Notes: generated from the sequence alone by a model not told the origin. DNA of 64,000 bases from Euryodendron excelsum (GCA_033060915.1 CM065387.1:44161501-44225500), one strand, 5' to 3'; positions 37,431-50,830 are shown, counted from the stretch's first letter. Numbers and translations are program-made.

Positions 37431-38931
37431 TGACACGCCTCCAGATATGCTTCAACTGGAGCCACTCCGCAAGGGTACGGAGGTCGCGCTTGTAGTAAAA
37501 CCGGAGGATCCGGTGTCGTTCTCTCCCAAGGAAATTCTGCAAATATAGCAACAAAGCTCAACTAGCACGAGTACTTATCTTAATGGATTGCAAATGAAAA
37601 TTCTTAACCTAAAAGAGACCGAAAATATGTTGGTTTTGAGATGATGATGGTTATATGTTTCATACAATAATTTAGTGACTATGAAAGACAACAAAAGCTA
37701 ATTTTATGTAATTAAGGAGAAAAGCTTGGACATGGTTGTTTTGATCCACCAATTCACAGCAAGGGTTTCCAATGAGAGGTTTATAACTCAAATCAAGAAT
37801 CACACCTTGGATTCTTGATTCGGAAAATGTCGACTATAAAAATGTGGGTTTTGTTTGATTGAGCTTAGAGAGGGAATATATAATTGGTACCCTAGAATCA
37901 AACCTTAAACATGTGCAATACCTATACCAAATATTGATTTGTGCATAAATATTACCAAAGGGTTATGAATCTAAGTTTTTCTAATGAATCTCATGCTAAA
38001 TCAAATGAAACCATATAATTTTGAAGATATGACTTTGAAGTTCATACAACCCATTTTCAACCCTTTGAAGATCCTTGGTGGATCTTCACAACCACATCCA
38101 AGGGGTGTTTAGCTACTAGAATCCATGTTAACTAACATAAAAGGAGCCAAATCTACCATTAAACTATAAAGAACTAGTGTTTGGTTGCCAAGAAAATGAG
38201 AGAAAGTGCCAATAAAATGATGGAAAGTTGCTAGAAAATGTAGAAAATCATTCACTTCATATATATATCAAACATTCGCTTACAATGATCCAAAAGCAAT
38301 AAATGACATTAAATACAAAGCATTAAGAGTAGATCTAACTAAAAACCTTACAAGATAACAAAAATCCACTTTTTGGAGCCTTCTTCCCGTCCAAACTCTG
38401 CAGAAAATAACCTATCTCACTTTTTGTCTCGAACAAAAGCTTTTATACTCTGCAGAAAAACAGAGCCTGTACACACCGATCGATCGGTGTACAACCGATC
38501 GATCGGCCGATCGATCGCCCGATCGAACGGTCAGGGCGATCGAACGCCCGATCGATCGCAAAACCGACCCCTCTGAAGTTTGCTTCTGTGTCGTCTGTTG
38601 AGAGAATTCCGACGTCACCGATCGAACGCTTGATCGATCGGAAAAACGCCCTCTCTGAAGTTTTGCTGCAGAAGGTTGAACAAAGCATCACCGATCGATC
38701 GCAGGATCACCGATCGATCGGTCGATCGAACGTTCCGTGGACCGTTCAATCGGGCGATCGATCGGTCATCCCCACATTTGCCCATTTGCCTTAGTTTCAA
38801 CTCTAAATCCTGCAAAAAGTGTACAAAAAGAGTTTTAACGCGTTTTAGGAGTTAGAATACTAAATTAACACCAAATTTAACTAATCAACTAACAATTTAA
38901 GCCAAAAGATTACTATTTCTAAGAGTAATCA
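37431..38931 (-). repeat. TE-A4 solo LTR (1501 bp) inside TE-F
   Basis: TGACACGCC...GAGTAATCA on the plus strand, flanked by a perfect ATAAT duplication (37426-37430 and 38932-38936). Perfect CCGATCGATCGG at 38476-38487 and 38495-38506. Confidence 0.95.
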
Positions 38932-38936
38932 ATAAT

Positions 38937-41197
38937 GATGTTGACTTGCCAATAGACACAATCCAAAGTAACCATAGAAGTATCTGCTCTCATATACTTA
39001 TACGTCGATAAAACCATTTGAATACCACCATAGAAGAAGCTGATAGAAATATCCTGCCTCCTTAAGCAATAAGAGATATAGAATACCAGAATTATAAATC
39101 CTCTATCTTTTGGGCATTAAGAAGTTTAGTATCCCAGAATAGTAGTCCCTGTCTTCTTCAACAATGAGAGTATAGAATACCAAAATAATAGAATCCTTGT
39201 CTTCTAGAATAATAAGAATAGAGAATACCAAGGAGAAAATCATAAGCAAACCAAGAGATTCTTTTGTAATGCCATTAAAAGAGACTTGAATCCCCACGTA
39301 AGTTCTTTTGATTAGAACTCCCAATCAATATATCTCTTTGCAATGCCACAAATAAAACATTTCATGTCCCTACAAATTTTCTAACAAAAAATCTCCAACA
39401 AACAAAAGATTAGTAGTCTTTAATGACATGATAAAGAATCAATTGGTGTGTCATTTAAACCCTCACATTTAACCAATATAATGATCGTAATACAATGCAT
39501 ATATTCAGTTATCTTAATGAAGAGAGAACCACAAACCCAAATCATTTATGTGGTTACCAACGGGTTGAAATGATAAAGAGTTGGCAAATCATAAAGCCAT
39601 ATGAAGCTTTGCTTACCGCATAGATGACTATCACAACTTTTCCACGTGTGATATAGAGCAGAATATTAGAAGCAAACATTTTTAGTTAATGTAGTAAAGG
39701 CACTTACACTGCCAAGATTATCAGCAGTCAGTTATGAAATTCAACCAACCAACATACCATGGCTAAGAATATAAAGCAGAAGAGGAGTATCAATTCAATA
39801 GTCTAATGAATTTCATTAAGGAGTCCAATCAGTGCAACAACTAAACCAGAGCATCGATACCAGGATAATAGAACTCGAAGTCCAGTAGAAAATTGTAAGA
39901 GGAACCATAGAAAACGAGATAATAACCCTTGTGACATTTCTCCATAAGCCAAGAAAATCCAAAAGAACATGTAATAGCAATTAGAACATCCGATTACTGG
40001 TAGAAGTCAGTTATTACGTAAGATATAATTTATAGCCAGAGAAGAAACAATATGAAGCTGATGCAATAGCCAACAGTATTGCTACTCCAAATTATACTGG
40101 TTAGATACATCAAGTACTCCTGCATGAGAAACTATTAACAACATATAAAATCCTCTCTTTCATGATGTGCTTTCCCTTGCTGTCTTTCCCTTTGTCCAAA
40201 ACAAGGAATAATAAATAAATTAATCCTCAAACTAATAAAATAAGCACAAAATAATGGAACATAATTGAACCCACAAATAATCAATCCAATAACAATATAC
40301 CCTCACTGATACAGTCTCGTAAAGTCATTCAAAATATTAATATGAGTCATTGAAGAGATTTTAACCATCAGCCAAGTGGCGGCATACTACAATATAAATT
40401 ATATAGCTTAATGAACCAATATCTAGAGTTTAAGAAAACCCATTCGAAGCGTACTGGCTAATACAATTTATTTTATAGGGAAATCCAATGCTCATAAATA
40501 AATTATTATGTTTTGGACACAAACATAGGAGGCAAACGGCAAATCACATGGAGACCAACAGACAATCAATGAGAATTATGAAATTTCAATAGCCAATTAA
40601 AACTCAATAATAATATGCAAACACATTAATGATATTACATCTAATTCTTAACTAGCCATTATCTTCCACATGTAAGTATAGCCTTGAAAATAGAATTCAA
40701 TAATTGAAAACATAAAACACTATCTATATTGATCTGCCACAATTCAATTTATAGGTTTCAAATAACAGTTTTTTATTTTTTATTTTAAAACATAATCCTT
40801 TTCCATGACACCATTCAGCCTAGCAAGTTCTAATACCAAGATCCAAAGCTACAAATGCCGTAAAGCACCTGACAGAGTATTATCATTATAATACTATTGA
40901 ATTAGAAAACTAATGTGACCATCCAACTATTCAAATCCAATTTTCTGATTTACTAAAAAAGATAAAAAGTTCTACAACATAAATTGAACAATAAAAAGTT
41001 TAAATACTGAAATTTATATAATGTGAAGGTTATCAACTAGTCTCCATGGTCATTCAGAGGCTATGAACAATTTGAGTACGAAGAATAGAAAAAAGCATGT
41101 GCAAGTCCTATCTCAAGGCATGGCTATCTAAGACAGTTTTACGTTAACAACTTTAAAACTCCATGTTTGAATTTTCAATTACACAGTTGCTTTAGAT
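38937..41197 (-). other. TE-F internal region, right part
   Basis: A/T-rich, with stops in all frames. No gene or domain is recognised. Confidence 0.6.
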
Positions 41198-41823
41198 TGT
41201 TGGAAGAATTTCGTAAAACCACATCTTGTAATTCTCATCAACACAAATAAAGCATAACTTAAGAATAAATCAAAGAACAATACAATACAATTATTTTAAT
41301 GAACAATAAAATATAGTTAAAGGAAAACAGAAAAGCTGGCTTGTGACAATTGAGAGGCGTGATAACACTGTCCTAAAGCAACTGTACCTCCCTACATGAA
41401 GGTACATTCGGACATCAGCTGCTACAAGATTCAACCCAATTTGCTCACAGCCTGTCTCCTCGGGAGTCACGCCTACCTGGAGAATAATGAACCGTCCCAG
41501 CCACGGTTGCCCATAAAACACAATATATAAAAGTATAGAGAAGATGTTAGGATAAGTATATATCTCTAGAATATCACCGTTGTATATCATCTTTTGTCTA
41601 TATCTCAAATCATGCTAAGTATGAGCCTCACATAGGCTTTAAGAAACTAGCTGTTATGACTATTAAACTTCTCAATTAATAGCTAGTAAATATTGTAACA
41701 CCCCATTAAATTTTATGTAACAAATGATATAATAAACTTTGTAATAAAACCTTGTAACCAAATAATTAAAAAATATAAATAAAGTTTTAGAATTTTAATA
41801 AAAAAAATAATAATATTCTAACA
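41198..41823 (-). repeat. TE-F 5' LTR (626 bp)
   Basis: Matches 36034-36669 end to end. The 105-aa minus-strand ORF inside it is present in shortened form in the other LTR and has no recognisable domain. Confidence 0.9.
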
Positions 41824-42005
41824 TAGTTGGCCTCTTGTCAACTCTTTTCTTTTCTGTTTGGGATTATGTAAACTTGGCCCTTTGTTGGCTTTTAGGAGCT
41901 AGCTGGTGCTGCTCTCTGTTTTTCCTCTGATTTTCAGAGCGAGCCCCTTTCTCCTTTTCCTCTTTCCCCTTCTCTCTTAATGCAATCTTAAACTAAGTAA
42001 CAAAA

Positions 42006-43264
42006 GATTGCAATTTATAGCGGGCATATTTTGGTTTTTTTTTTTTTGGCATTTAGTAAATTTATTACTTGAAGAAATTCTGAATCGAGAATAGATAACA
42101 ACAATTTGTCTCACCCATGAAATACCGCGATTTCTCAGCGAGTGATCTGTGCTTGCTCTTGAAGGCTTGCAAATTGATATGTTGAGCTCGTGCGCTGGTG
42201 AATATTCTACGATTTATATAATTTTAAAATCATTAATTAGAAGTTATATGTATTAGACATACAGAACCACTAGAAAGTGTATAAAGAAGATGCATATGGA
42301 GATGTTTTCTTGTATATCTAATCAATCAGTTTGGATATCGTAGTCGTCTCCATGACTTCAGGTCCTGATTTGGGAGGGGCTTCTCTCGCTTCCAAGTGGC
42401 AGAGTTTGGCTAATAACTTTAAGGTTAGATTGCTATCAATAATAGTAAGCCATGTGCACCAAGAACCAAAGAAATTAGTTATAAAGCGAAAAAAAAAACA
42501 AAACAGAAGGATAGGACTGGGCCCCATGTTGGCTTGCTTCTAATTTCCACCATTAGTATTAAATGCAAAGATTTTGTTTCATAACAAATCCAAAACATAG
42601 TTTATGACTTTATGAGAGTTAGAGAATAATACCTTCATCTTAGATGCACTAACAGGTTTGTGATTTGGGTGCCCTTTCCGTGATAAAATTCCCTCATACG
42701 CCTGTTCTATCGATGTTCATGCATTTGACTATCGCGGTAATGAAAATAATTCTCAAATAAGGTCAATGTAACAATAGTTGGATGATCCCATGTTCAATGA
42801 CTAAAAGTTTTATGCGAGACTTGCTTAATTAATGTAACGGCCATGTGAAGCACTGTTTTAGTTGGTAGTTAATTTGTTCGTAACCGCAGAATCAAATCCC
42901 ATGTGCGAGTTCATCGATAAGGGGAGTGAAGTAACAATGTACCTATAGAAGTTCAACTAAATGTATGGTACAATGGTTATGGTACTTATAAGGCCGTAAC
43001 TGAAGGTATATATACGGATTAGGTTAATCATTTTGTAATTAATTTTTATAATTTCAATGATTGCTTTCTTACCTTTAAAGGTGAGAATTAAGGAGTAAAT
43101 CTTGCAGTTCCATTGTGTACACTAGCTCCTTCTTTGTTGTTCGACTCACATGCACGTTGATTCGTTAATTATATTCTATTTGTTTATTTTTTTCGCAAGG
43201 AATGTTATAAAATAAAAAAACCATCAAACACCTATTTGATAGTTAGTTTCTCATAACTTTATTA
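42006..43264. repeat. Duplicated segment, copy II (paralogue of 21041-22260)
   Basis: Collinear with the polygalacturonase upstream DNA. It continues after TE-C at 57745-57821. The small ORFs at 42331-42543 lie within it; the opposite copy does not keep the same frame, so no gene is called. Confidence 0.85.
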
Positions 43265-44662
43265 TGATTGCACTCAAAATTACAATTACAACACCTTAAT
43301 TTGCCATTTGTTTGCTTTAGTTTAAGAGTTCAATTGCTTTTTTAATTACATTTTAGTATTAACTAAGTTATTTTGCTTTGTATAGATTTTGAACTTAATT
43401 TGAAGGGTTTCGGACGTATTTCAAAAAAAGGAAGAATGTATTTTTCAAGAAAATGCTGTCAAAGTACAAACTGCTGAAACTATGATACAACTAGCTGAAG
43501 CACGTAGAGTTGAAATTTTGGAGGGCCATATTTCTCAAACCAGAAAGGCTACCGGGGCCGTATGTACAGTAGTTTAACTGTAAGTATGGTGGTTCAACTA
43601 TACGTATGGTTCTTCAGACAATACGTACGCCTGCAACTATTTCCAAACTTTAGAGAGCTACAATCAGCGTATTGGCCATCTTACAAAGATCGTACGTACG
43701 GTCCCTTCAGTCCTTGTTTATTTTCACTGTTATAAATACGGGTTTGTACGGGGATTTGGGGATCTCTCTCATTTTTATTGAGTTATCTTAGATTTCTTGG
43801 TATTTAGGAGTAGTTTAGACATAGAAACTTTATTTTTCTTTACTTTCTTACACTTTCCTTCATTTTTCTTGTATCCAAACATTTCATTTTCCTCCTTTTT
43901 AATGCAAGATCTACCTTATCCTAGGCTTTCTATTATAGGATCAAGTAGCTAATATTCAATGAAGTTTAATTGTGAAGAACACTTGAGGAATTCAAAACTT
44001 CATTGAAGGTATCGCATGATTTCATTGTTTCATTATCTAGAATTGATAATTCTTCTTAGTTGATGGCTGGATCTCTTAAAACTCCTATATTATTGATTAT
44101 GCTTGAAAATTACAAGTCACAATTTAGCAATTGTGATTGGGAATTGATCAAGTCGATAGTATTAATATAGGGCTCTCATCTTAATAATACATCAAACTAT
44201 CAATTGACATTGAATTCATATAGTTTTCAAAAACAAATCCTCCGAGTTGCTACCCTTGATTGTGGTTTAGTAATTTGAGTTATAAACCTTCAATAACAAC
44301 TTAGAATTCTTTGAGTGTTTGGATCAATTGAACTCAATTGTTTTCTCAAATCACTTTAGTATTCTCTTTGTTTTGACCATTAGCTTGTAATAGATCATTA
44401 CTTTAATTAGATAATTAGAACATCATCACAATTCAAAACCCAAAAGATTTTCGGTTATTTTCTTTTCTCTTTTTCATATATTCAATTTACTTAGTTGCTA
44501 TGCAATTCGAGTTAACTTAGTGATTTGTCAAGTGTTATTAGCCTATATTTGACTTGGTCCTTGAAGATACAATATCCGAACTCACTAGATTTTATACTTT
44601 AATTGTGACACCCGTTCTCTTACAGAGAATCTCAAATTTACACTATCTTTGCAAGCAATTCA
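43265..44662 (+). repeat. TE-C 5' LTR (1398 bp)
   Basis: Starts TGATTGCACTC and ends GCAATTCA. U3 palindromes (TCGTACGTACGG at 43690-43701) and CCAAACTTTAGAGAG (43642) precede TATAAATA at 43731. The terminal stem is damaged here but intact in the right LTR. Confidence 0.85.
43600..43705 (+). promoter_or_regulatory. U3 palindrome cluster of TE-C (CCGTACGTACGG type)
   Basis: Several TACGTA-centred motifs (for example at 43621-43629 and 43690-43701) lie between the LTR start and the TATA box. The right LTR has an equivalent cluster at 56624-56790. Confidence 0.55.
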
Positions 44663-44769
44663 AGTTGTAATATAGTGGTGGATTGGATGGACCAAAGGCA
44701 CGAGGCAAGTACTAAAAGAACCTTGGGTTGGAAAGCAATTTGTGGAATGAATCTCCCTCACATCTACTA

Positions 44770-45560
44770 CAATGGAGGAAACTTCGGCTAAGGCCATGGG
44801 TAACTTCGTTCCACCCTTTTGTATGATAGCATGATAGATTTTGATTTTTTATTTTTGATTTTCTCTTTTATTTTAGGATTATTTTTGTTTGATTAGTGTA
44901 GAATTTCTCATTGCATTGAGAACTCAATTGGCGGATAGGCTTGTATGCTATATGCTTATTGGTAGTACTGCTATTGCCTAAGGAGATTGGAGGTTTCGGA
45001 TGCTTTCAATTGAATTGAATTGTGAATTGGTGGTACATTTATGTGGAGATTGAAGGGTTTGGAAGGCAAATTGGTGGAAGGGAACTATGAATTGATTTGT
45101 TGAGGCGAGGATTGCCAATTTGTTTGTACATTGCATTCATCTTATATTGTACACTTCATTATGTTTGGTGGCTCATTGTCGCACACATCACCATCTCACC
45201 ACATTGGCATAGGCATAATGGATTACTCTTTTCAATGGATTGAGAATGATGGTGTAGACGACCCTCCATGTTGGTCTCTTAGAGACTATATTCAAGCTAA
45301 TGCAATGAGAATCCAAGAACCATCCAATATGTCTCTTAGAGAGTATCTTCAAGCCAATGGCCAAATGGAGCCTCCTAGCCCACCTCCCAATCTTGGGTGG
45401 TATAATCAATCCAACCTTAGTAGAGGACATGAGAGCACATATTCACATTATTATCTCGACTCACCTCAATCCTACCAAGAGCCCTTTGACTATTACCATG
45501 CATCATCTCTACTTTATTGCTATCAAGAACCCTTTGACCATTCCTAAGCTTCATCACCAA
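44770..45560 (+). pseudogene. Orphan ORF of TE-C, N-terminal part
   Basis: It opens with MEETSAKAMGNFVPPF near 44772, shared with TE-B (near 50745, minus). After stops, 45131-45547 is open and Pro/Tyr/Ser-rich: MSLREYLQANG, PPSPPPNLGWYNQSN, SYQEPFDYYHASS. TE-B carries the same segment (50308-50117, minus). The nested TE-B interrupts it at 45565. Function is unknown. It is not a recognised gag, pol or envelope domain, although a gag C-terminal origin is possible. Confidence 0.55.
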
Positions 45561-45565
45561 TTTAT

Positions 45566-47273
45566 TGACTCGCCCCCAAATGCGGTATCCTACAAATGGA
45601 GTTAGCACCCCGCAAGAGTACGGGGGTCATAATAAAGTATAAACCGGAAGATTCAGTATCGTTCTCTCCCAAGGGACCTAGCCAAATATAGGCTCTAGCA
45701 CTTACCTCACACTAACCTTAACTAGGGTTGAATTACAATAAAAGGGGAATTGGATCTAAAATAAAAAGGAAAATAAAAAGACCGAAAATGTTTTAGGTTT
45801 TTTATGATGGTTTTGAATTACTAACCTATTGCAATGGAAATTAAAGCAATTAACACTAGACAATTAAAGTAAATCAAAGTGAAAATAGAATTAAAGCAAT
45901 TAAAAGTGAATCGGGCTCAAATGATCTAATCACTTAATTTCATCCAAGGTTTTCAATGGAGTTTATAACTCAAATCAAACGCAACATTTAAGTGTGTTTG
46001 ATTCGGAAGATTTAACTTTGAAACCCAAAAATTCTCAAGAAATTGAAATTAGATACATATTCAATGGGGAATCAAAGGTTAATACCACCGATTCAACTTA
46101 GTCAATACCAAATTTGTGGTTTTTGCATTGATTAGTCAAATATAGTCAATAACCTAGGTTTTCTAAAGTATCTTCAATCAATTATTGGGAATAAATTTCT
46201 AGCAATTGTGGAGTATTTTTCTAGTCAAGAGTCCTAAATTAATACCATTGATTTGGGTGATAAAAATCCCAAAACTTAGTCGATAATCTAAGTTTTCTAA
46301 AATTCCACACCTAATTACTAGAAATTCGAATTCTAAGAAAATATAGCAATTAATCCATGAGATACCTCCAATTGAATTCCTTGGATTATTTTGGTGATTT
46401 TCACATTTAAACCCAATGTAAATTCTAGCTACTTGAATACATCATAAAAAATATGTAAGAATGTAAAGAAAGCATGTATAGACTTAAATCTAAAATTTAC
46501 TTGAATATTAAAGATGTTTGGTTACAAAGAAAATGCAAGAAAGTGCAAGAAAGTGAAATAAAATACAATACAATGGAAGAAAACTACAAGTTTTACACCT
46601 ATACTACAATTACAAAGCTAAATCTAAGCTAAAAATGAAGAAAAATAGAAAAACCCAACCTTGGAGGAGCTCTCCCGGCGCCTCCTTGCTCAAAACAAAC
46701 CCTCCCTCCTCAAAAACTATACAAAAAACCTTAAAAACGCCGCTTCAAACGGAAAAAATACAATCTGGATGAATAGTAACCGTCCGAATACCGTTCAAAC
46801 AGGTGACCAGTGACCATCCGATGAACAGTGACCATTCGGACGCACTGTCCAATGAACAGTGACCGTTCGAACACACCGTTCAGACGGACACTATTCATAG
46901 ATTCGGCCCATCAACTTTTCAGCTCGATTTTGACTACCTTAGAGGCCGATTTAGCCGATACACATTAGACAACAAGTTGTAGCTTTTGAAGTCTTCTTTG
47001 CAAGGCCACAAAAATCAGCTCAATTGGACATCGGGGGGAAATGTTATGGCCAAAATACCGAGACAGGTTGGACTTCTCATCATCGGTTTGCTCGTTTTGT
47101 ACCCATTTTGATCATTCTTTGCGTCTATTAGCCCTTATTAACTCCTCTAACCTACAAAACACACACAAAATAGAATTAAACAAATATCTAACTAAAATAA
47201 GATAATTAACTACAATCTAAGTCTAACAATGTGCAAATTAAGGGTTTATGATTACACTTTTAAGGTGTAATCA
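45566..47273 (-). repeat. TE-B 3' LTR (1708 bp)
   Basis: Minus strand starts TGATTACAC (stem with GTGTAATCA, 47250-47273) and ends GCGAGTCA. Palindromes (CCGTCCGAAT, CCGTTCGAAC) lie at about 46780-46890. Confidence 0.92.
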
Positions 47274-47310
47274 CAACCCCCAACTTACATTTTGCTAGTC
47301 CCTAGCAAAA
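47274..47310 (-). promoter_or_regulatory. Polypurine tract and upstream hairpin of TE-B
   Basis: On the minus strand, arms TTTTGCTAG and CTAGCAAAA around GGA (47290-47310) precede TAAGTTGGGGGTTG, which abuts the LTR start. The stem is a perfect 9 bp. Confidence 0.8.
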
Positions 47311-49225
47311 ATTGTAAAAAACATAAAGGATAATCTCCACTTTCGTAGGAGTCACAGATGCATTTAGCTTATGCACCAAACCTTTAAACCCCTAGGTTAC
47401 TCATGGTGGACGAGTGGTGTCTCGTGAGGGTTTTCAGTGATGATACCCACAAACATCCTTTTGTGAATTGCCAATCAAGATAAGAATAAGGAATGGATGT
47501 ATAATTATACTCAAGTTAACATTGATGCCACTCCAAACTCCAACACTTACATTAATATACAACAACTCATACAAAAGAGAGGTTCATGTGTGTGGGTGAA
47601 AAATCATGCTAAACAACAAAAATGAACTCACTTATGCAAATCCACCCTTTAAAGTTTTGATTCAATCCTCACCGGACATACACTCGCAATTAAAGTTCAA
47701 CATGGTTCTCACAATTGTATGCTCAACAATAGAGTAAATGTATAAAGACAAAACAAGTGAACAAATTGAACAAAAGATAGAAGTGTATCGACCTTAGTAT
47801 AGCTCCAAGAAAGAATGTTCAAAGTTAAACATTGATTCAAAGAAATGGACAAAATATGGCTTATACTCTATTGAAAACTCCAATCAAGCACAACTTGGAT
47901 CAACTAAGCCATGTAGAGGTGAATAGGGTAATATAATAGATGTGAAAGGTAAAGGTAAAGAGATGAAGTAATTGGTCATATCATGTGTGATCAAGGCATG
48001 AAATGATGAATGCAAAACAACTATAACTCTCCCTTTTCAACATTTAATACACTTTTTTTTTTCACTACTCACTCTTCTCTTAAAATATTTTCAACTTTTG
48101 AACTCCTCTTTCATTCTTTTCTTCATTTTATTCTCTCTTTTTTTTCTTCCTTCTTCTTCTTCTCTTTTTTTTTATTTTTTTTATTTTCTTACTTATTTTG
48201 TTTTTTTTTTCTTATTTCTCATTTTTTTTCCATCATTTTATCATTCCCCTTTAAATTCAACAACTACTTTTCATATTTCAATATGCTCATATGCATTGAA
48301 CTCCCCAAATCAATCTCTTCTTTTTCTCTCTCTTTTTTTTTCTTTAGCAATGCAAAAATACTCTTTTCTCACTTAGGTGTCCCTTTGCAATACAAGAGAT
48401 GAAAATCACTATGCACTTTCTAATAAAAGTAAGAGATTAACAAAGGTAAAGGGAAATGCACGGTTTAGCAATGGAAAACTTATGGCTATGAAGAAGAATA
48501 TGGTATAGAATCATATCCAAAGTTATACAACCAAAGCATTTTATAGAGTACAAATGTCAATATTAAAATCAAAACTCAACTCATGAACCAAATACAAGCA
48601 TAATGAAGCTATTGAATGAAATGACGGTGAAGAACTATCCTTGAATAAATGTAAACGCTCCAAAAGGCGATTAATGCTCTAAAGCTCACAAGATAATAAT
48701 CTCTACTAATATAAGGGTGAAAGTGCCAAGACTAGTAACAAATTGTGTTAAAAAGTATGATTTTGTACAATGATGTAATTCCCTCTACAAATGCATAAAT
48801 TAAGCAATCTCCACAACATATTGGGTATGAGAAGTGATTCAACATCATCTTGATTGAAGATACATGCAAAAATTCCTATCTTCTAATCTCAAAAGGCACT
48901 TTCACAAGTAAAAAAAATATTTTTTTTTTACAGGGAGCAAAACAAAGAAACAAAAACACAACAATAGAAACAAAGCTTTTTTTTTAATTATTTTTTATAA
49001 GGTGCAAAATAAATAAACAAAAACAAAACAATAGAGGCAAAGCCTCTACCCCACCCCCAACTTAAAGTGATGTATTGTCCTCAATGTATGAGAACAAAGC
49101 ATGAAATGCACACACATGGTGGGAAAAAGAAAATGAGCACCCTCAACTTAAAATCATAAACAAACTAAGAAAAATAAAGAAATAAAACTACTACTCCTAC
49201 TCCCATCCAAATTAGAGAAAGTAAA
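47311..49225 (-). other. Noncoding 3' tail of TE-B
   Basis: No gene is supported. It includes a pyrimidine-rich stretch (48050-48240) whose Phe/Ser ORF is low complexity. It carries the GTGAGCTTTAGAG landmark (reversed near 48690) and a second purine tract TTAAGTTGGGGGTGGGG (reversed, 49050-49066) downstream of the ORF. Confidence 0.65.
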
Positions 49226-50760
49226 TCACCCAATGCCACGAAGTGAGAATTGGTCATTATCCCACACCCCCAACTTAGAGATTTTCCAAGAGTTCATACA
49301 AAAATAAGAATAAACAATGGCCACTTGCTTGATGAACTCTAAGATATAACATGAAAGCACATAAGGGTAAAAAAGGTCATGGTGTGTAGAAAATAAAGAA
49401 TTATTACATACAAATGTGCCAATGAAGTTCATGCCATGAAGTGCTTGACCCTCCCCTTCTTTTGATTGGTCGGCCATTGGAATGATGTTTGGTTCAAGTA
49501 TTGGGACATGGAGCTCCAAAGGTTCTAGTAAAATAGGACTAGGTGCTAGAGGCGTACAATTAGGGATCACATGATCTCTAGACATGGTAAGAATGTCCTC
49601 TAAACCGTCAACATCCTCATTGATTTGCACATTCCCAACATCAAATAAACAAAAATCATCATTAAGGATAGTCTCATCACTACCCTTCTCTTCTTGTTCG
49701 GATTCCACAATTTCGGACTCCACTCTCTCAAATTTTTCATCCCAAAATTCATTTTCAATTATTTTCTCACTTTCCTTAGGAATGTCTTCCTTAGACTTAA
49801 AGTCTTGGGGAAGGGTGTTTTGATCAATGATTTCCTCATTCCTATGGTCAATGATGGGATGAGCGGGTGTACGTGGACACCCTTGGTAAGGAGGAATAAT
49901 TGGAGATGACACAAGGGACTTGTCCTCCGCTCAGACAACCAAGGTTTGCATTAAAAGAGCAAATTGACTCTTTATCTCATTAAGGCCATCATCAATTCTG
50001 GAGTTCACTTCTCCTTGAAATTTTATGGCTTGTTAAAGTGTGTCCTCTAGAGTATCCTCTATGGTGTCCTCTTGTGTGCCAATATGAGAAGTGTGATATT
50101 CCTCATAGGGTAAAAATTAGGATTGGGGGTATTCACATGGTGAAGTTTGGTAGGGTGGAGGTGGTGCATGGTAATAGTCTAAGGGCTCTTGGTAAGGGTG
50201 AGGCTCAAAATAATGATGTGAATATGTGCTTTCATATCCCCTACCAAGGTTAAATTGGTCACACCCCCCAAGAGTGGGAGGTGGTCGTGGAGCTCCCTTT
50301 AACCACAAGCTCTAAGGTGTTCCCTAATGGACATATTGGATGATGGAAGGTGTAAAAATCTACCACCAAACATAATGAAATCCACAATAGAAAATGGATG
50401 CAATGCACAAGCAAAAGTAGCGCACCGCGCCTCAACACATCATACACAACAATGCTCAATAGTTTTCCATCCAAACCTCCAATCTCCACAAAATGATTCC
50501 ATCAATTCAATCAAGTTCAATCCAACCGAACCTCCAATCTCCACAAGTTATATACTACCAATTTGCAATAAATATAATCCCTAGTTCTCCTCTAGCAATC
50601 CTCTAATTAAATTATTAAAATAAAACAAAATATATTCAAAATAAACTAAACAAGCTTAAAATAAAGAGAAAAAAATAATGAAAATCTAATATGGTATTTA
50701 CACAAAAAATGGAACGAAGTTACCGATGGCCTAAGCCGAAGATTCCTCCGTCATTGTAGA
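49226..50760 (-). pseudogene. Orphan ORF of TE-B
   Basis: The longest open part is 49912-49226 (228 aa). It begins near SSPIIPPYQGCPRTPAHPI, has an acidic Glu-rich middle (DEKFERVESEIVESEQEEKG), and ends with a partly hydrophobic tail (FIGTFV..., YILEFIKQVAIVYSYF, VWDNDQFSLRGIG). Upstream in the same frame, after stops, lie a Pro/Tyr-rich segment (50308-50117) and a coiled-coil-like NSRIDDGLNEIKSQFALLMQ. A frameshift lies near 50309. TE-C encodes the same order and the same C-terminus (VWDDGKFLLCGIG), so the ORF was under selection in both families at some time. No known domain is recognised. Confidence 0.6.
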
Positions 50761-50830
50761 TGGATGGAGATCGAATCCACCAATTGCTCTTCAACCCCAA
50801 GCTAGTAGTACTTGCCTCGTGCCTTTGGTC

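Larger units (their letters stand above)
36034..41823 (-). mobile_element. TE-F: LTR retrotransposon without coding capacity, in the LINE 3' UTR
   Basis: Two near-identical LTRs (36034-36669 and 41198-41823) with ends TGTTGG...CTAACA are flanked by a perfect TAGTT duplication (36029-36033 and 41824-41828). A purine tract (reverse of CAATCCCCCATAAA) next to the left LTR puts the element on the minus strand. The internal region is about 3 kb after removing TE-A4. It has no domain I recognise and no long ORF, so it would depend on enzymes supplied by another element. No standard primer site was found. Copia versus gypsy affiliation is undecided. Confidence 0.85.
24813..41991 (+). mobile_element. 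L1-type LINE, about 6.5 kb net, split by four later insertions
   Basis: Parts in order: 5' region (24813-25022, 26773-27140), ORF1 (27147-28862), endonuclease (28990-33100 with gaps), reverse transcriptase (33480-34770), zinc-binding C-terminus (to about 35990) and 3' UTR (to 36033, then 41824-41991). Removing TE-B2, TE-A3, TE-B3 and TE-F leaves about 6.5 kb, the usual size of a plant L1. An imperfect target duplication is visible: ACTAGTACTCAAAA at 24799-24812 and ACTAAGTAACAAAA at 41992-42005. The empty site near 21040 reads AATAAGTAACACAA. There is no clear poly(A) tail. Confidence 0.85.

Noticed and set aside
42331..42543. 70-aa ORF in the duplicated segment as a conserved small gene
   Set aside because: The paralogue at 21337-21484 has indels and does not keep the same frame; conservation looks noncoding.
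48010..48402. 130-aa Phe/Ser-rich ORF as a membrane protein
   Set aside because: It lies in a T/C-rich stretch of the TE-B noncoding tail, antisense to the element, with low complexity.
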